A DNA stretch of 56,157 nucleotides from Diplocarpon mali (lineage: Eukaryota > Ascomycota > Leotiomycetes > Helotiales > Drepanopezizaceae): contig JAENRP010000250.1 in the NCBI GenBank assembly GCA_024741835.1, forward strand, positions 9,904 to 66,060, in the 5' to 3' direction. The notes under the pieces were generated by a model. The model worked only from the letters and a program-made list of their open reading frames with translations, did not search any database and was not told the DNA's origin. This document shows positions 12,152 to 24,073 of this stretch, in pieces. The stretch's first letter is position 1, and the number at the start of each line of letters is the position of its first letter. The position numbers and the translations under genes are program-made.

Positions 12152-12670
12152 AAATATACTGCACCTTTACTATACCTTTCCTTTAGTAGATAGAATATGA
12201 CTTATTAGTAGAAATCGACTTCTAGGAGTCGTAGGCTAAGGAGAGCATATTAGAAGGAAGGCTTCCTACTTTATATATACTCCTTAGCTTTGAATTCTAT
12301 ACGATTTGGCAGCCTTGATCTTAATGACTTTATCGACTTATGCCTTGCTTCCGCCGTCACACTACGCTAGGTATTACCTAAGTTAGAATTCTAATATACC
12401 TAGTCTAAGATAGAGCGTAGGTTGTAACTAGTCTAATAGCCTTTACTTGTTTTATTATATAGCTATCTTTTGGCTAAGATAGTAAGACATCTGGTACTAT
12501 ACCACTCAAAGGGCTTTATACGTGCTATAGGGAGTAAACACCTTCCGAAATGGAAAGGGTAGTATTAGTCAGCACTTAAGGTGCCTCAGGCACCTAGATG
12601 TACTATAAATATCTTTACTCGGAGTTTACTCCTCTGAGTCTAATACAACTCCCGGTCACACCAGTTATTT
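12152..12670. repeat. AT-rich repeat relic with LTR-like features
   Basis: This continues the repeat into which copia inserted. Its right part carries a perfect 7-bp inverted repeat with a 3-nt loop (12579-12595, AGGTGCC-TCA-GGCACCT), a TATA-like TATAAATA just downstream (about 12603) and an abrupt return to ordinary composition at about 12,670. These are features of a fungal LTR promoter end, so a solo LTR or LTR fragment is plausible, but I could not fix its boundaries or find a partner copy in the window. Confidence 0.3.
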
Positions 12671-13813
12671 GTGAGCATCTCTTCTTCTTCCCCATCCTCG
12701 CGGCATCATGCCTGGAAAGAAAAAGCGCGGGTCTGCGCGTCGTCGTGAGCACGCAGTATTCCAAGGCAGGGAGTGCGGCCATGGAAATACCTGGCCCGAA
12801 AGCCAAACTTGTACGGGGACTGCGCCTGGCAAAACACGACCGGCGCGATGGGCCTGCTGGACTTCGAACCAGACTCTGGAGTCGACATGGCGGGAGCTGT
12901 CCCGCGTAGTGAGGAACAGTACTCCTCTTCATGCCAGCTCTTCCGTCTTTCCAAGAGAATATGTAAATGTATGTATAATTATTAATATATATATATATAT
13001 ATAAATCAAAGAGAGAGAAAAGGGGACGCAAGAGCCAGGAGACCTCGTCTCTCTATCACCGAAACCTCCGAGCACCCACGACAGTCTCGATAGACGACTC
13101 GCTTGCCATCAAGTGTTAAACGTGACCCGTACCGGACCATCGCCCTCGCACCCACCTCCGTCGCAATGCACCATCGTAGCCATAACGGCTGCCAGCCTCT
13201 ACGATCCCATAGCCACGACAAACTACCAACCTCTCGGCACCCCCAAGGACCAAGCACAAGCACACGCACCCATCAGAGTCAAGAGAGCGTGCATTCGCCT
13301 ACGATATCTATCCAGCACAAAAAACCCACCACAGAAAGCCCGTCCCGTACGATCCTATCCCGTGCCAGCCCAAGCCCAGGTACACCCGCTAATGCAAAAC
13401 CGAACCAGCAGCAAAAGCCATCCAGCAAGGGGCGCGACCGTCCGTCTCTTTCCGCTCCACGGATATCCTTGAACCATCCCAGACCTATGATTGCCAGTGG
13501 ACAACCCCACCAAAACGCCGAAAATGCTGGTGATGCAGATCGTGATACATCCTGGGCTATGTTGTCTCGGCTGGTTTCTCATGCCAACGCAGGCGTTGGA
13601 TTCCTTCTATTCTGTGTATTGGAACCTGTTCTCCGGGGACTTCCACCTGTACTGCTTGCTGTGGGGATCCGTGGAATGGTGGGTGTGGAGATATCAGACA
13701 GCCGGTGGTGTGTCGACGGCCTAGACCAGATTGCCCCACCCCTACTCAAACCCTTTCCCAAACCGACCCTCCTATCTCCCCGGTCGATTTGCCTCCGGGT
13801 AGCACCAGAACAT
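12671..13813. other. Intergenic DNA, no supported gene
   Basis: The stretch holds an (AT)n run at about 12983-13003 followed by GA-rich sequence, and several short overlapping open frames on both strands with no family resemblance and no consistent intron pattern. The long plus-strand open frame from 13103 runs antisense into the last exon of the F-box gene and is best read as chance. The 3' UTR of the F-box gene must lie in the right part. Confidence 0.6.
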
Positions 13814-16138
13814 TCAATCATCCTGGAAGAAGGTCGGCCCCCTCGTTCCCTGCAGCGGCGCCGTGCTAGGCATTTGATCCAGCATAACCACATCCTCCAC
13901 CGTCCCCTCATTCGCATACGCAATCTGGCCCCTCATGTCCTCGTTCCCACTCATAGTCTGATCTTGTACACTCGCGCTCGTGCTCTTGTATTCGATTGCC
14001 GAGAGGGGACGGGGAGGGCCGCCTGCGTTGAGGAGACCGCGCTGGGCAGGGGTGGTACAGGGTCCGTGGAGGACTTCGTCGGGGGGCGAGAAGGACCATA
14101 CCTGCGAGGCCCAGTCAGTACAAGCTTTGGGCGACAGGGGGTAGGAAACCTACCTCCATGATGGTGCGATTGCTCCGGCTCGCCATCACCACGCACTTCT
14201 CCTCCTCAAAAGCTACTCGCCACACGGCATCCGCAGGAGCAGTCAATTCCCTGACCAGCTGTCCAGTTTTCAGATCCCAAACTTTAACTCTGCCGTCGCT
14301 GCCGCCGCTGACTACTCGCGTATCGTCGAATTGGAGGCTCGTCACACTGTTGTCATGTGCTGCGAGCCGGTGGATTGGAGCCATCTTTTCTAAAGACCAC
14401 ACTCGCACCGAGCCGTCAGAGCCACCAGTCACGAGGGTGTTTCCTCGCATTTGTAGCTGTCCGACGAGCGACGTATGACCTTGCAGGATTGCTTGACAAG
14501 ATCTGAAAGACGTTAGCCATTACCCTCCTGCTTGGAGTGGAGCACGTACCCATTGGTTGGATCCCATATGCGCACGCTGGTATCCAGACTTCCCGTGGCT
14601 ATTCTCGTTCCATCAAAAGCAATGGCGTAGATCTGCGAGAAGTGCCCCGACAGTGTCCGTAAGCATCTGCCTTCAGATATGCTCCACACTCTTGCCGTGG
14701 TGTCGTAGCTTCCAGATACCACAATATCGCCCCTGATTTCGAGACATCTCACACTAGCTTGGTGGCCAACCAACACGTTCTTGCAGAGCCCCGTCTTGAT
14801 ATCCCATACTCGTAATGTGGTATCTCGAGATCCGGAAATGGCGGTGCTCGAGTCTGACATCTTCAGACATCTGACTGTAGACGTATGTCCTCGGAGGGTA
14901 TGTAGAGCCTCGCTATCTCACAGTTAGCTCCATTGACCTACGAGTTCAACAGGCATACCCAGTAGCCATATTCCACACCCTCACGTCTCTATCGCATCCA
15001 CCACTGACCAGAACATCGTCCCACGGAACCATAGCCCACACACCCATGACATGCCCTTGCAGCGTCTTCTGGTCTGTTCCGTTGGTGTCGAAAACATGGA
15101 TTTTTGCATTGTCTAGCGCAACCACGATATACTTCGGCGTGAGATGCAGACTCGTCACGACGCCCTGATCCTGCGTAATATGCTTGGCAATATTCTGTCC
15201 TCCCATCCTCCAGGCCGTCTCCACCAGATATCGTTGCTTGAAATGCGACTTGTACGACCTGATCTTTGGTCTCCCTAGCGCTCGAGAGCTCGTGGTACTG
15301 TCGAAGCTTTTCGAGCTCCCAGCACTCCATGGCGAGTGGATGGCTGTACCTGCAGGCCCGGGGACAGGAAGAGTCGGCATTTCTTGGGGCTGCAACTGCG
15401 GGATAGGATTCAGTGGGGGTCTCAGTGTCGAGAATGGAGGGGCAGTGATATTCTGCCATGACATCCTTCGTCCGTAGTCGTGTTTTGCGCATAGCTTCAT
15501 CCAGGTCACGTCGTCTGCCAGTAGTGTTCTCCATCGCTGCGATACTTGCGAAGCCCGCGCTAGAACCTTTGGGTCGTCGATGCAAGACAAAACCTATTGC
15601 TGTTAGCCATGTGCAAAGAACGCCATGCCGTACATACCCTCAAGCATAGCTCGTTTGGTAGGCTTGTAAAGGGGTCCTTTTTTAACAACGGATCCACGTA
15701 TTGTCGGACGAAACTAAGCTGCTGACTCGTACATAGATTCAGCAAATCGGCCAGTATCCTATGTCTCGCAGATGACGAAGCATCCTTGAAATGTAACCGT
15801 ATCTTCGACAGAAAAACATCCTCCTGGTCCCCTGCATCTTTCCAGTCCGGCTGAGGGTGGTCTGGTCCCGGGCTTGCAGCTGGTGTGGGAGGCGGAGGTG
15901 GATCATGACTCGACTGTGTAGGCGAATCAGGGTCGTTGGAAGGTGTCGTCATGTTGGGGGTTGGAGGTCCTCGGGGACGCGATTGCACTACTTTATCGAC
16001 TCGAGAAGGCAGTCGGCCATTGTTCGTGCTGGTGTTGAGGGTGAGGGTTGCTCGAGTTGGTGACAGATCACCGTCGTCGAAGTTATGCATGGACGCTCTG
16101 CGTTCGGTCAGGCTCATGGGTTTGCTGAATCCGTCCAT
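13814..16138 (-). CDS. F-box/WD40 substrate receptor of SCF ubiquitin ligase, Cdc4/FBXW7 type
   Basis: Five exons, complement(13814-14101, 14154-14502, 14550-14912, 14959-15593, 15638-16138), 711 aa, phase-consistent. Residues 1-150 are a Ser/Pro-rich, low-complexity N-terminus. The F-box starts near residue 155 (LPNELCLRVL) and is split by intron 1. A WD40 propeller fills about 310-640, with repeats such as VSGGCDRDVRVWN and ATGSLDTSVRIWD. By family knowledge the protein recruits phosphorylated substrates to Skp1-Cul1. The three arginines that bind the phosphodegron in FBXW7 (human R465, R479, R505) are present at about 393, 408 and 434 (STVRC, SGSRD, ASVRC), which favours Cdc4/FBXW7 over MetR/SconB-type receptors. 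The start at 16138 (MDGFSKPMS) was chosen because sequence just upstream is a poly-purine/pyrimidine tract typical of a 5' UTR. An in-frame ATG at 16243 is the alternative. Confidence 0.92.
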
Positions 16139-19100
16139 TGCCAAATTTTTTGGGGGGGAGGGGGGGAGGGGAGAGGTGACTCTAGAGGGAAGACGAAGGT
16201 GGCTGGAAACGGAGGTTTGATTTATGACAGGTGTGACGAACAAGTTCGGTAGAGGAAACAGAGCCTCAATGGTTTCCCAAGGCCGTTACGGTCGTCGAAT
16301 TACTATGGAAATGGCCTCTCGATGCCGGGTGCCCTTGCTCGGAATCCGGGACTCGCAGTGCTGCTTGTGGATCTTGATCTGCCGCTCGAGAATTGGAGAT
16401 ACCCTCGGCTTCTCCGTCAACGACAGTCGTATGATAAATCACTTCGTCACGCTTGCGTGTCCTAGGTGATTCGAGTCGTCGTGAATATGCGGGCTGTCGA
16501 GGACCGTGAGAGTAGTGATGCCAGGCGTCTCGACCATACATGTACAATTGAGCCAGCGAGTGTTCTTGCTTCGCAGGTATCAGTCTTCTTTCTTAGATAA
16601 TGCCCTTGCAAAAGATATCGTGAATAATATCGAAGGCCGAGACTCGCAGCTCTGCTTCGGAGCTGGGGGTTCTCGTAATGAGCGGAACTAACGGTGTAGT
16701 GATTATTGTGTGCGGGTGTAGCGGGCGTCGCAGTCCATTGTCGTTTGGGCTCGAAAAATGGCTTCGCGAATGGCAACGGGCTTCCTAGCGTATTGAGTTG
16801 CCGCCGCCGTCGAGGTGGGTGGTGGTGGGGGCGGAGATGGATGTGGAGGGCTGTCGAGGAGAGACGAGAGCAGAGCCACGAAAGGGTCGGGAGTCTAGGT
16901 GGTCGGTACAGATGGCTGACATAATATTTATCTCGTACAAGCGAAGGCGGCTTGTGGGTCTTGGTCGAGGCTCGAGCCGGCGAATTGCCGGTGGACTCGG
17001 TAAGCACGTGCACGGGCACGGGTACGCGCACGTGCACGTGCAACGAGGTCTGTCTCGGAGAACAATCGAGTCGTCGAAATTTTTCTATTCTCGCTCGCAT
17101 TGCCATCAACCTTTCCGCCAGTTATTCGAATCCCTCATTCTCTCTGTATCTCTGCGGGGAATATACATCGGAAATCCGCGCTTCCTCCTGAAGAGCCAGT
17201 CTCACTCGCGTCTGCCATCAGATCTCAACACCCCGTCAAGGCCCTCCTCGTTACTATTTCCTCGAGACTTCTCAATCATCAACTACTGAGGTGAGCCATG
17301 CGCCGTGGTATCAGATACAGTACTCTAGTCCTTCCGCAGGCTGCTTCGAACCAGCTGAAGAAGCTCATCGTTTCATGCTCCCTTTTTTCTCCATTTGACT
17401 TTGCCCTCTTCATTTCTCATGCGCGATCCACAACCATGCCATGGGGATGATCCAGCTCTGTTTCCTTTTCCCTTGTTCTTGCAAGAATGAAGATGCCGCA
17501 AATGCTTATTTTTACCGTTCCGGTTCTCTCTCTCTCTCTCCCTCTCTCCCCCTTCCACCTCCTCTCCTTGGGCCAAACCTCCAGGGTCGGCACGTGTCAA
17601 CGTCAAAAATAAACACACATCGACCTATTGTCAAGACGGAATGCTGAGGCCGACTTCTCCGGGATATCCCCAAACTATCGCCATAACCGGAGGAAAGACT
17701 GTGACAGGGGGGTTGCACCTTTCACCGGAGCATGAAGCATAAATCCACAGATCGCTGCCTCGCTTGTCTCGCGCCTCTCTGTCCTTGTTGACATACCTCA
17801 TGCGGCTTTTCTGGCCGGCACTTCAAAATGCACCCATTCCAGAACCAGAGGTCTCAAGTACTCCCTGTCTGCAACTCAAATTCCAACAAGCTTCTATTTT
17901 GAAATCATGATACTGCTCGTGCACCTGTCAGTCCGATCCTCGACTCCCAGAAAGGACTCGCCCGTGGCCCAAACATGCAACGCCGGGAGTTTGAGCGAGA
18001 GACGCGAGCTCCCCCTCTTCCTCTTCGTCTAAACGTAGGAACGTGTCATCTGGACTCTTTACCGCACGAATCCACGCATACACCTCTGAGGCTATTACGC
18101 CAAAGTCCAGAGTGTTGACAAGATCCTCCTATCATGATCATTGCCGAATGCCTCTTGAGCCGCGACAACCGCGCAGTGAATCGAGTCGACGCGCCACCTG
18201 GGATGCAGGAGGCGTTCACCTCTCTAAACCTTCACTCCTGAGTTTTATATTTGATCATCAACCACACCCTTTCCGCTCTCCTGCTCATGCCAAGTACGGG
18301 GGTCGGATGGTCTGCAACGATCCTTTCCTAACATGTATTCAGCATTCTCGCTTACCTCGGAAGAGGATTCTCGACCAGCACATCCATCTCAATGCCCGCT
18401 TCTCGACGGTCTACGCGGAGATGGTAATTCTGAAACTCAGCTCGTTAGCTCTGCTTAAAACTCCAGCTCGGCCTATCGCGCGGTCGTCTATCGCCTCTGC
18501 CTCGACTTTTCCGAAACATCATTTTCGATGCCTTGACAGCTAAAACTGTCTGCCGCCTTACGCTGCGTAGTGATAAGGTTATAGCTTTGCGCCGCAGATA
18601 CGAAGCTATACGCTGTACCGGAATTACCTCGCTACAGCATAGTGCAAATGACACACGTAGGACCTGATTTGGAGCTGAGTATTAATCATATGTATTAAAA
18701 CATGCAAACTACTTTTTATTCTTTTTATGACATATACTTGGAATAGGACCGGAGTTCGAAGCAAGCACGTGCTGCTACCTTGTTGGTATATTCTATCTCG
18801 TTATTCCTTCTCTCTACTAGGTTCTCAAATGGATTCGCTGTGAGCTGCAGCACAACATATATCTTGCTGTTAACTCATCGCGTACAAGATCGAAAAGGCT
18901 ATCATGTTGAAGATAATTCTCACAATAGACCTCGTTCTAGTACCAATAAGTCTCTTTCAATCTCCGCAAATCATTGTCAATAAATAAAAACATGCAGTAC
19001 CCTACCCGAAAACAACACGCAGTACGAGGCCGCAGGCAGTCATGGGCATCTGACCCGCGGCGAACAATGTTTGGGGAATTCAGAGGTGTGGGAGACACTC

Positions 19101-20288
19101 GACCGCCCGTTCTGTGGAGAGAGAAAGCTCCCACAGTCCGCACGCCTTCGCGCTCAACAAACCCTCGAATGATCAACAGCTACACCAGAAGACATCGACT
19201 CCGAGCGCGTCTCGACGTGCAGCCCAGCCCGCAGCATCCCAACCAGCCATGAGAACAGATCCCGACTCGGGGGCACGAGCTGACGCGGCCATCATCTCGA
19301 GAATGCACTCCCCCCTCGCCTCAAGAAACAGCATTCTCGCAGAGCGTCAGAGACCCGTCTACCTCGCACAGCGAGACATCCACAAGCACACGGCAGACCG
19401 AGGGCCGGCGCGGCGCCCGGCTGGGTGTGGCGGAGATGCCTCGCCCTGGACAGACCTCACGTACCGGAGGAGAGCGAGAGCGCGAAACGGCCTCTACCGA
19501 CGGGACGCCGTCCGCGAGGTGCCTCCTTGCATATCCGCGTTCCCTCCCCTGGCTCGCGCGGAACGCAGACGGGTCTCTGGCAGGTCGCTGCTGCGGACGT
19601 CCTGCGTAGAGGGGAAAGTAGAAGTCGAAGGCGAAGGCCGACGCCAGAACCTGGAGGTGCAGTAAGAGGGTGTGCCGCCGGTCTCGCGGCTGCAATTTCA
19701 GGGCCTGCTGTCTAATGGTGGGTTGCTGTGGAGGATGTAGCATCAGCGTGCGAGAGCTGAGGCTGGACGGCCCAGGTCGTATACTGGGTGATGGGGTTGA
19801 TCCCTGACCCCCTCTCTGTATGGTACTGTAGATGATGTTTTGTATAATCCTCCGCGTATATGCTTCACGTAATACTTTGTGCTTCACACGGTACTTCACC
19901 ATCAAACTCAGCCCCTCAGATTTATCCAAAATAGTTATGTTCAGTTCTACCTATGGATACATGGCACACAACTGACTCGGCTTTTCGACATCTCAACTGC
20001 AGACTGCAGAGCACCAAGTACGTCTTTTTAAAACCAACGCCTTGTTGCCCAAGCCCAAGCCATATCTCGTACAAATAAATCATATGATCGTTTGTCGACT
20101 CTTCATCCGCTCCCGAATTTCCTCGGTTCTCCTGTTACCTCTCCCTGCTCTCCTTGCTCTCGCTACCTCTCCTGTTGCCCCCCCCCCCTGCTCTCACCAC
20201 CGCATTCCCGCTCCCGTCAACGGGACTACCAGCTACGCACCGGCAGCTGGCTCCGGGCCGATTTCTCGCTTTCAAGCCCGCTACCGAC
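16139..20288. other. Intergenic DNA, about 4 kb, with repeats and one weak gene candidate
   Basis: The stretch contains a poly-G/A tract directly upstream of the F-box start (16144-16177), a GC-rich patch at about 17003-17042 with several overlapping CACGTG/GTGCAC palindromes, and a CT-rich run at about 17525-17565. Open frames at 18043-18543 (+), 19114-19665 (+) and 19321-19929 (-) show no recognisable family, no signal or membrane segments, and Arg/Ser/Pro-biased composition typical of spurious frames in GC-rich DNA. The only gene hint is listed separately at 16266-16547. Confidence 0.5.
16266..16547 (-). CDS. Possible C-terminal exon of a small hypothetical protein
   Basis: The minus-strand frame ending at 16266 reads upstream past its ATG (16547) as an open segment to about 16,600. 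A good 3' splice site (branch-like CTGAT, then GCGAAG, about 16583) could join in phase to one of two upstream frames on the same strand. The composition (YMYGRDAWHHYSHG, then a mixed hydrophilic tail) is less biased than its neighbours. I recognise no family and could not decide the upstream exon, so this is only a candidate. Confidence 0.2.
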   Translation of the reverse strand: MYMYGRDAWHHYSHGPRQPAYSRRLESPRTRKRDEVIYHTTVVDGEAEGISNSRAADQDPQAALRVPDSEQGHPASRGHFHSNSTTVTALGNH

Positions 20289-21597
20289 TTAATGATGATG
20301 CCCAATCTGCGTCAAGAGCGGTATCAACATACCTCCGACTGCAGCGAGCGTGTCTCTCATCTGCGGCTTCGGCTGTTTACGCTGCAGGCCGGCGTCCGTG
20401 TAGCCGTTTGCAAAGTGTGCGTGTGAGCTGGATTCGAGCGAGGCGTCTTCTTGCATTGCGTGCATGGCTACGTATCTGCTCCTGTCAGCCAGATTGAAAA
20501 GTCTCCAACAATGGAATCAAAAAGACGACGTACAGAAATGTCCCCGCGGAGAATAACAACAACATGCCGGTCCACCACTGTCCCCTCTCTCCCTCCATAT
20601 GCTCGCCCCCCAGTATGTTAACAAGCATCCACGTACACAGCGCACCAAAAGGCGCTGCCAAGCTAAAAATGATGAGATGGCCTCTCGCTGCCCTCTTACT
20701 CAACCCTTGCTTCAGCAGAACGCTCGTCAGTCCAAACGCAGCGGGCGCTTTATGGATCAGAATCGCCAAGAATATGATAATCCCCAGTTTCGTGTTCGAG
20801 CTAGAGGCAGAGGCCCCCATGGCAATGCCATCAGCTGCGGCGTGGATCACGAGCCCGGTCGTCGTGGCGAGGGACCTAGTTTGTTTTGGAGAGGGGGCGA
20901 GGGAGTGTAGGAAGGACTCGGCATCGGGGGAGGTGGGAGAGGAGGGGCGTGCGGAGTGCATGCCTAGAGACAGGTTGTCGAGAGAGATGTGCCTGGTCGC
21001 CGGGGGTGGTTGGATATGTTCTTGAGCGTGGCGCGGGAGTTTATCGATGAGAAACATAAGGATGAAGCCAAGGATGAGGGAGAAGCCTATGTAGAAGGTC
21101 GGGGGCTCCTGATACTCCTTTTCTTCATCTGGAGCTACCTCAGGTACATTTGGGCTGGCTTCTGAGGATGTCGGAGAGGTGCTGATGCCTGGCTCCGAGT
21201 CATTGTCTTCCCGGGTGGTGACAATAGCTGGTAGGCCTTCCTCATTCCTGGAGAGGAGTGTATGTACGCCGCTGCTCACCCACCGCACCTCTGCCCTCCC
21301 GCCAAGTTGGTGTCGCCGCGTATGCAGATGCCCGGCTTCTCCAGCTGTATAGGCGGCTTCGATGCCTTCAGGAATAATGACAATTAATGAGGTTCCGACC
21401 AGTACTCCCACCCCAATGGCAGAAATGAGCCGGAGCTGGGACGATGATAGTGTCATAGACAGCGGAAGTGCACCGGCGAGAAATGACCTACGTGCTATCA
21501 GCTTCTGAGATTCCTATTCAGAATAGTTCAAGCAAATAACTCACGCCAATGCCATCACCACGCTCAGCCCGAGCAGCATGAATAGACCGTCCAACAT
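20289..21597 (-). CDS. ZIP-family metal transporter, ZIP9 (SLC39A9)/Atx2 type
   Basis: Three exons, complement(20289-20475, 20534-21487, 21545-21597), 397 aa. Exon 1 gives a hydrophobic start (MLDGLFMLLGLSVV). Helix 2 ends in LVGTSLIVIIPEG, helix 4 carries the metal-binding HAAADG at residues 233-238, and helix 5 carries HKAPAAFG. The C-terminus ends in a last helix, LIPLLTQIGHHH. These motifs are those of ZIP9/Atx2, which by family knowledge moves zinc or manganese in the Golgi or secretory pathway. A variable acidic, Ser-rich loop lies at about 80-150. Intron 2 (donor GTACGT, branch CTGAC) must be removed to reach the conserved C-terminus; reading through it gives a shorter, aberrant end. 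The gene is divergent from HAT1, with 397 bp between the start codons. Confidence 0.93.
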
Positions 21598-21994
21598 CGT
21601 CTGCCCCTTGATCTGTGCGAAATGCCAATTCAATCGTTTCCCTTCGCGCTGTTACCGTAACATTGTGCGCGCTCCAATCCAAGGTTCAGATCGTCTGCTT
21701 TCCTATCGAGGTTTCGAGGAATTATGCTCCTGTCTGGGTGAGGTTATTCTTGGGTGTTCTTTATTTGTCCGAAAAAGATTGAGGTTGCACTGCAAGGCTG
21801 AAGGACATCTAGCTTCAGTGCGGCTCCTCATCCCTGCTCGTCAAAGCCAAGACAACGGTAGGGAGGTAGGCAGACAAGCTCCCCGTCAACGCGTCTCAAA
21901 AATCAATCAGCGCGCCCCAGCTTCAATACAACGACATCGCCAACCCCGCGACTTGTGCGATATCTACAGCGCCTGCGGACCAGTGACACGCAAT

Positions 21995-23590
21995 ATGACA
22001 GACGTTAATGATGACTGTCAGTACTACCATCTCACCCCTCTCCTCCTCAATCAGCTATCGTCGTGGGCGCAAACGCGCATCTACTCTGCGCCGCCGCCGC
22101 TGCCTTGTGCAAATCCGAATTTTTTTGCATTTCCAGGACTGACACAGTTCGCGCAGGGTCCACAGAATCCAACGATGCCCTCCAAATCTCCCTCGTTTTC
22201 CCGGACGTCGGCGCCGCCAAAAAAGTCCATTCCTTCCACCCCAAAATGTCCTACTCCATCTTCGGCGATGAAGAGCGCATCTTTGGCTACAAGGGCCTAA
22301 AGATCCACCTGCGATACAGCGCAAGCGACATGCGCCCCAACATTTTGGTCTCTTACGATAAGAAGTTCAAGGCCGTGGGAGAAACTAAAGCGACGGATGT
22401 GAAGGAGTTGCTGGAACCCTATCTGCCGAAACGTGAGAATGGATTCCCTCAATCATGCGCGGAAGTGCTGATGGACAATAGTTGCGTTTGACAAGGGTTC
22501 CGTGTTTGATAAGATCATCCACGACCCCATATCGAAGGATTGGAAGCCGCCGGGAGAGCTGTGGAAGAGTATCCCGTCAGAAAATAAGACAATAGAGATC
22601 TGGAAAGGCAACCTGGCGGATATGGCTGTAAAGCAGATGCTAAAGCGGATTCAGATCTTAGTCCCGCTGTTCATCGAAGGAGGCAGTATCATCGAGCTGG
22701 AAGATCCGGATTGGACATTGGAGCGATGGACGGTATTCTTCCTGTACCAAAAGTCTGCCAGTGCGAAGGACCTATCCCCATACATGTTCATGGGCTATTC
22801 GACTGTCTACCGCTACTTCCTCCTCCAGCCCTCCCAGGCGAAACTGGCCGACTTCACACTACCCCTTGACTGCATCTCCTTCTCTTCGATGCCCTGCCGC
22901 TCCCGTATCTCCCAGTTCGTCGTCCTGCCACCCTTCCAAGGCGCAGGCTACGGATCACGCCTCTATAATTCCATATTCGACTTCTACCTTGCTGAACCAG
23001 AGACTATTGAAATCACTGTCGAGGATCCCAATTACGCTTTTGACGACATGCGCGACCTGAATGACCTCGCCCGCCTCCGCGCCCTCTCGGAGTTCCAGAC
23101 CATCAAAATCAATACCACCGTCACACCAAAGTCCCAAGGCGTGGTCCCTAACGACATCGTTGACGAAGCTGCGCTCACGAAAGTTCGAAGAAGCGTCAAG
23201 ATCGCCCCTCGCCAATTCCTCCGCGTGGTCGAGATGCACCTCTTGTCTCACATCCCAGCTAGCAAACGAAATTCCGTCTTGGATCCCGAAACTTCCAGCT
23301 CGGCCCCAGAAGATGCGTCGAGTCTACACGAGTATGAGCTCTGGGCGCTATGGGTCAAGAAACGTCTATGGAAGCATAACCGCGAGCTGCTGATGCAGAT
23401 GGAGAAGCCGGAGCGGCTCGAGAAATTGGATGAAGTGCTCGATGGTGTTTTGAGCGATTATGCGAGATTGTTAGACACATATGAGGCAAGGGAGCAGAAG
23501 GCGCTTGGTGTTGGTAGCAAAAAGAATGCGAAGAGACCGAGCCCGGGTGGAAGTGAACCGGAGGCGAAGAAAGTCAGAGTAGAGGCGTAG
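21995..23590 (+). CDS. HAT1: Histone acetyltransferase type B catalytic subunit (HAT1)
   Basis: Model: 21995-22106, 22157-22432, 22482-23590; 498 aa, the usual fungal length. The Hat1 N-terminal domain is clear (SFHPKMSYSIFGDEE, FGYKGLKIHLRY), followed by the GNAT fold with WTLERWTVFFLYQK and the acetyl-CoA loop FQGAGYGSR (Q282-G287). The catalytic glutamate is in TVEDPNYAFDD (E310). The C-terminus is Lys-rich and ends in a basic patch that could act as a nuclear signal. By family knowledge it acetylates newly made histone H4 (K5/K12) with a WD40 partner of the RbAp46/Hat2 type. Exons 2 and 3 are firm. Exon 1 is inferred because its splice restores a Trp before STESNDALQISL, as in relatives, but its sequence is poorly conserved and the start could differ. 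Confidence 0.94.
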
Positions 23591-24073
23591 GCGTGGGAAT
23601 GAAGGGTAGGGGCTGGTTTGGCTGATTATGACGGCCCTAGAAAGGTATGCCTAACAGATGCCGTTTAGCCACAGTCGGCGCTTGAGCAGATATCGGGCTT
23701 GGCTAAGAAGGCCAAGACGTTCTGTTCTGCCTATGATCTCGAGGAGTTGAGGATGTATTATAACGATTTATGAACGAGAACCAAGCAAATCATGATATCT
23801 GAGCTTAAAACTGCTCAGCTCGTCTGGGATGAATCTGGGATGAATCCCAGGAATCATCTTCCATCCTTCCTATGTAAACAATGCCTCGCTTACCTTGGAC
23901 GTTGTGCGAAATGTTGAACTCGGAAAGATCACGTGGTCGGCGCTAAAATCTTCCCTCCCGTTCCCAACCGACCAACATTTTCCGCCAGGGTCCGATGAGT
24001 ACTACCGCGATAGCCTCACCACTCTCCATTCCTTTCCCTTTCGCCTTCTACCTCCCTCATCATCACCACAAAG

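Noticed and set aside
13103..14161. A 352-codon plus-strand open frame, the longest single frame in the left gene region
   Set aside because: Its right half is antisense to the last exon and part of intron 4 of the F-box gene, which is supported by domain continuity. Its composition is Pro/Arg/Ser-rich with no domain.
18043..19929. Several 150-200 codon frames on both strands
   Set aside because: Overlapping antisense, Arg/Ser/Pro-biased, no family resemblance and no reconcilable exon structure.
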